Shown one piece after another: positions 61,022 through 64,000 of a DNA stretch of 64,000 nt. Source of the stretch: Procambarus clarkii. Taxonomy: Eukaryota > Arthropoda > Malacostraca > Decapoda > Cambaridae. The notes beneath the pieces are model-generated. The model did not search any database. It was not told where the DNA came from and saw nothing but the letters and a program-made list of their open reading frames with translations. Positions within the stretch are counted from its first letter, which is position 1; each line of letters starts with the position of its first letter. A program made the position numbers and the translations under genes. The DNA lies in contig NC_091219.1 of assembly GCF_040958095.1 (NCBI RefSeq), positions 26,475,523-26,539,522 on the forward strand, written 5' to 3'.

Positions 61022-61262
61022 TAACCTACCAGAGGACCCAAAACAGAAAACGGTCAATTTCGCGAGCCGCTGCCATTTTCTAGTACGACAATTTTTGGTC
61101 TTAGGTAGAGTATACGTCAAAATGCGACGTGCTATTACTAGGTGAACAGAGGTATAACGCGAAAGAAAACGATGCCCAAACGTTTCTGTCATGCCTCAGG
61201 GATTAAACCCGCGACTTTGAGTTGTGACCCGATGCCATAGACCACTAGACCACGGGACTCAG
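61022..61262 (-). mobile_element. tRNA-derived SINE family D, different head
   Basis: Minus-strand head with A-box-like GTGGTCTAGTGGTCTATGG and B-box GCGGGTTTAATCCC. The body ends TTTTCTGTTTTGGGTCCTCT, shared with 28012-28110 and 62925-63050. Confidence 0.75.
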
Positions 61263-61431
61263 TGCGTGCGCGCCTAACTTTTTATAGAAATTGCGAAGAA
61301 ATTCTTTCATAATTTTAAACGTACTTTTCTCCAGAAAAATAACGCTGAACGTATGGTTAAGTAATTTTAAACATACTATTATCTTGCAAGTTCTTGGGCA
61401 CTAAGCGGCCCTGTAATCTCTTGTGTTTGTA

Positions 61432-62270
61432 CAATGGTTCATGTTCTTGTTGACGCAACACACGCACAATGGTTCATGTTCTTGTTGACGCAACACACGC
61501 ACAATGGTTCATGTTCTTGTTGACGCAACACACGCACAATGGTTCATGTTCTTGTTGACGCAACACACACAATGGTTCATGTTCTTGTTGACGCAACACA
61601 CGCACAATGGTTCATGTTCTTGTTGACGCAACACACGCACAATGGTTCATGTTCTTGTTGACGCAACACACGCACAATGGTTCATGTTCTTGTTGACGCA
61701 ACACACACAATGGTTCATGTTCTTATTGACGCAACACACACAATGGTTCATGTTCTTGTTGACGCAACACACGCACAATGGTTCATGTTCTTGTTGACGC
61801 AACACACACAATGGTTCATGTTCTTGTTGACGCAACACACGCACAATGGTTCATGTTCTTATTGACGCAACACACACAATGGTTCATGTTCTTGTTGACG
61901 CAACACACACAATGGTTCATGTTCTTGTTGACGCAACATACGCACAATGGTTCATGTTCTTATTGACGCAACACACACAATGGTTCATGTTCTTATTGAC
62001 GCAACACACACAATGGTTCATGTTCTTATTGACGCAACACACGCACAATGGTTCATGTTCTTGTTGACGCAACACACACACAATGGTTCATGTTCTTGTT
62101 GACGCAACATACGCACAATGGTTCATGTTCTTATTGACGCAACACACACAATGGTTCATGTTCTTATTGACGCAACACACACAATGGTTCATGTTCTTAT
62201 TGACGCAACACACGCACAATGGTTCATGTTCTTGTTGACGCAACACACGCACAATGGTTCATGCTTTTAT
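61432..62270. repeat. 33/35-bp minisatellite, about 24 copies
   Basis: Units of ATGGTTCATGTTCTTGTTGA plus CGCAACACACGCACA (35 bp) or CGCAACACACACA (33 bp). A G/A variant in TTCTTGTTGA versus TTCTTATTGA is also distributed non-randomly. Val/His/Asp/Thr-rich frames are shadows. Confidence 0.95.
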
Positions 62271-62857
62271 TGAGACATCACAGAGTACACATTTGCTCCA
62301 GAGTACACACGTGCCCAGAGTACACACACACACTTAATACATCAACCAGAAAATATCTTTCACATGTCAACCAGAGAAGGAAAGGCACCGAGACAGCCAA
62401 CCAACCGCCAGAACTAAGTCCCAACATGGTAACCACCAGCTGTACTTGAGTCTATAATCCTTCCCCTGTTAGACAGCCCATATTTACCAATTAACAACCA
62501 GGGTGGGAACTCGTTCTGGGGACCCCTGACGCTGTATCCAAGTTGGCGGGACTGTTGTAGTTAGCAGATGGCAGACTGCTGGCTCTGTTAGGCAATGTCT
62601 CCCAAGGTTATCTCTCTTCTACATGATGTGGCGTCAATCCTGATAAACCCATACGCTGAGGAGTGCTTGCATGCACTTGGATAAGATACTATGGCCAAGT
62701 TGAAGGGTTTTCACTCTATGTAAGGAGACATTCTACACTAGGGGACACTAGAGCATTTAAGTCTTTTCCACGATATTTCAAGGTTTTGTCAACAACGTGA
62801 TGCCTTCAGGAATATGCCCACTGTACGGGGAGGACACGATAATGCGAAACTAACGCG

Positions 62858-63050
62858 ATTGATTGACTGATGAAGCCATCCAAGAGATGGCACGGGCATG
62901 AATACCCCGTTAGGTCAGAGGACCCAAAACAGAAAACGGGACAGTACGTCACTTTCGCGACCCGCTTCCATTTCCAAGTACGACCATTCTTAGCCTCATG
63001 AAACTCATACGAGCGAAAAGCGACGTTCTTTGTAGGGGGAGAGGTTGACT
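62858..63050 (-). mobile_element. Repeat A (inverted) fused to SINE family D body
   Basis: 62858-62925 is family A reversed (GGCACGGGCATGAATACCCC). 62925-63050 begins AGAGGACCCAAAACAGAAAA, the tail end of SINE family D, without its tRNA head. Confidence 0.65.
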
Positions 63051-63349
63051 GAATACCATAAAAATGATTACAAATTACGCACAGCGCCGCTAATACGAAT
63101 ATCAGAAGCTCATTGCAATATTTGGCTGCATATAATTCTAAGTAAAATATTTACTTGCACCTATTTACTCCAATATTTACAAAATATTTACTCGAACTCT
63201 GACGAGATTCAGAGTTCGTAACTGTATTCGTACTTTTAATCAAACTGATACTTATAAGTTTTATAAGTGTACTTTGATTTAAGATATGGAGCACTTTATT
63301 CGATTAGAGGTTTAAGGATGACCAATAATTTGATCTTTTTGAATGGTTA

Positions 63350-63795
63350 CATTTTTGGATATAAGTATCTCTATTGCTGTAACAATGAGGATATAAGTAT
63401 CTCTACTGCTGTAGCTACGTGGATATAAGTATCTACTGCTGTAGCTACGTGGATATAAGTATCTCTACTGCTGTAGCTACGAAGATATAAGTATCTCTAC
63501 TACTGTAGCTACAAGGATATAAGTATCTGTACTGCTGTAGCTACGAAGATATAAGTATCTCTACTGCTGTATCTACGTGGATATAAGTATCTGTACTACT
63601 GTAGCTACGTGGATATAAGTATCTACTGCTGTAGCTACGAAGATATAAGTATCTCTACTGCTGTAGCTACGTGGATATAAGTATCTGTACTACTGTAGCT
63701 ACGTGGATATAAGTATCTACTGCTGTAGCTACGAAGATATAAGTATCTCTGCTGCTGTAGCAACGAGGATACAGGCATCTCTGCTGCTGTAGCTA
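63350..63795. repeat. Roughly 30-34 bp minisatellite, about 14 copies
   Basis: Units of GGATATAAGTATCTCTACTG plus CTGTAGCTACGT, with CT/GT and length variants (some lack TCTC). Continues to the 63,800 region with decay. Confidence 0.95.
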
Positions 63796-64000
63796 AAAAT
63801 AGGCCTAGAGAATCCTATATATAAATCCTGCCTCGACAGCTGCCACCTGATACAACATAACGACAGGATAGACTAGACGATAATAAGACCACTTGTGTAG
63901 CTTATGCATAATTTAGTTGTGTTGTTGACACAGGGAGAGACGGCGTCTTTGTTTACATCTCTTAGTACCGAACGCCGCCGTAAGAGGTCACTAGGAGACA

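Noticed and set aside
61432-62270. Regular short repeats resembling a CRISPR array
   Set aside because: No unique spacers: the whole unit repeats, in a eukaryotic genome; it is a minisatellite.

Overview
This is eukaryotic nuclear DNA, most likely from a decapod crustacean (crayfish, lobster or shrimp type). The basis is intron-split genes, an arthropod-type matrix metalloproteinase, (TTAGG)n-like telomere-motif DNA, very long (TA)n, (CT)n and (GT)n tracts, and several tRNA-derived SINE and non-LTR retrotransposon families. The species assignment is inference. No prokaryotic operon, CRISPR array or phage is present. Only two protein-coding genes can be supported, and almost every other long ORF is a shadow of repeats.

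Gene 1 (+ strand, 2143-8733) is a five-exon N-BAR protein of 257 residues that matches the BIN3 (bridging integrator 3) family in length, order and C-terminus. Gene 2 (- strand, 49902 down to 13457) is a complete 13-coding-exon matrix metalloproteinase of 576 residues, closest in layout to arthropod Mmp1. It has a signal peptide, cysteine-switch propeptide, furin site, zinc catalytic domain, four-bladed hemopexin domain and a C-terminal tail that looks like a GPI-anchor signal. All exon phases join without a frameshift. Its first intron is about 28.8 kb (21035-49803) and holds much of the window's repeat content. The two genes converge on a 4.7-kb spacer (8734-13456) that contains a foldback element.

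Region by region: 1-2100 is 5' flank of BIN3 with a 73-bp satellite. 2143-8733 is BIN3, with LINE and SINE insertions in its introns. 8734-13456 is the convergent intergenic spacer. 13457-21034 holds Mmp1 exons 13 to 2. 21035-49803 is Mmp1 intron 1, full of degenerate LINEs, SINEs, minisatellites and (TA)n-embedded foldback elements. 49804-50124 is Mmp1 exon 1 and a candidate promoter. 50125-64000 is upstream intergenic DNA dominated by microsatellites, a large inverted SINE array (55302-58808) and two minisatellites.

The most striking structure is 55302-58808: seven tandem, apparently identical 260-bp tRNA-headed SINE units on the minus strand facing seven on the plus strand, capped on both sides by (TA)n. 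Outside it lie older, diverged inverted flanks. Other notable structures are a (TA)n-flanked foldback element whose core is an inverted (CCTAA)/(TTAGG) run, a second (TA)n-flanked foldback, a dispersed family of small foldback elements, and SINE families that share one body behind different tRNA-like heads.
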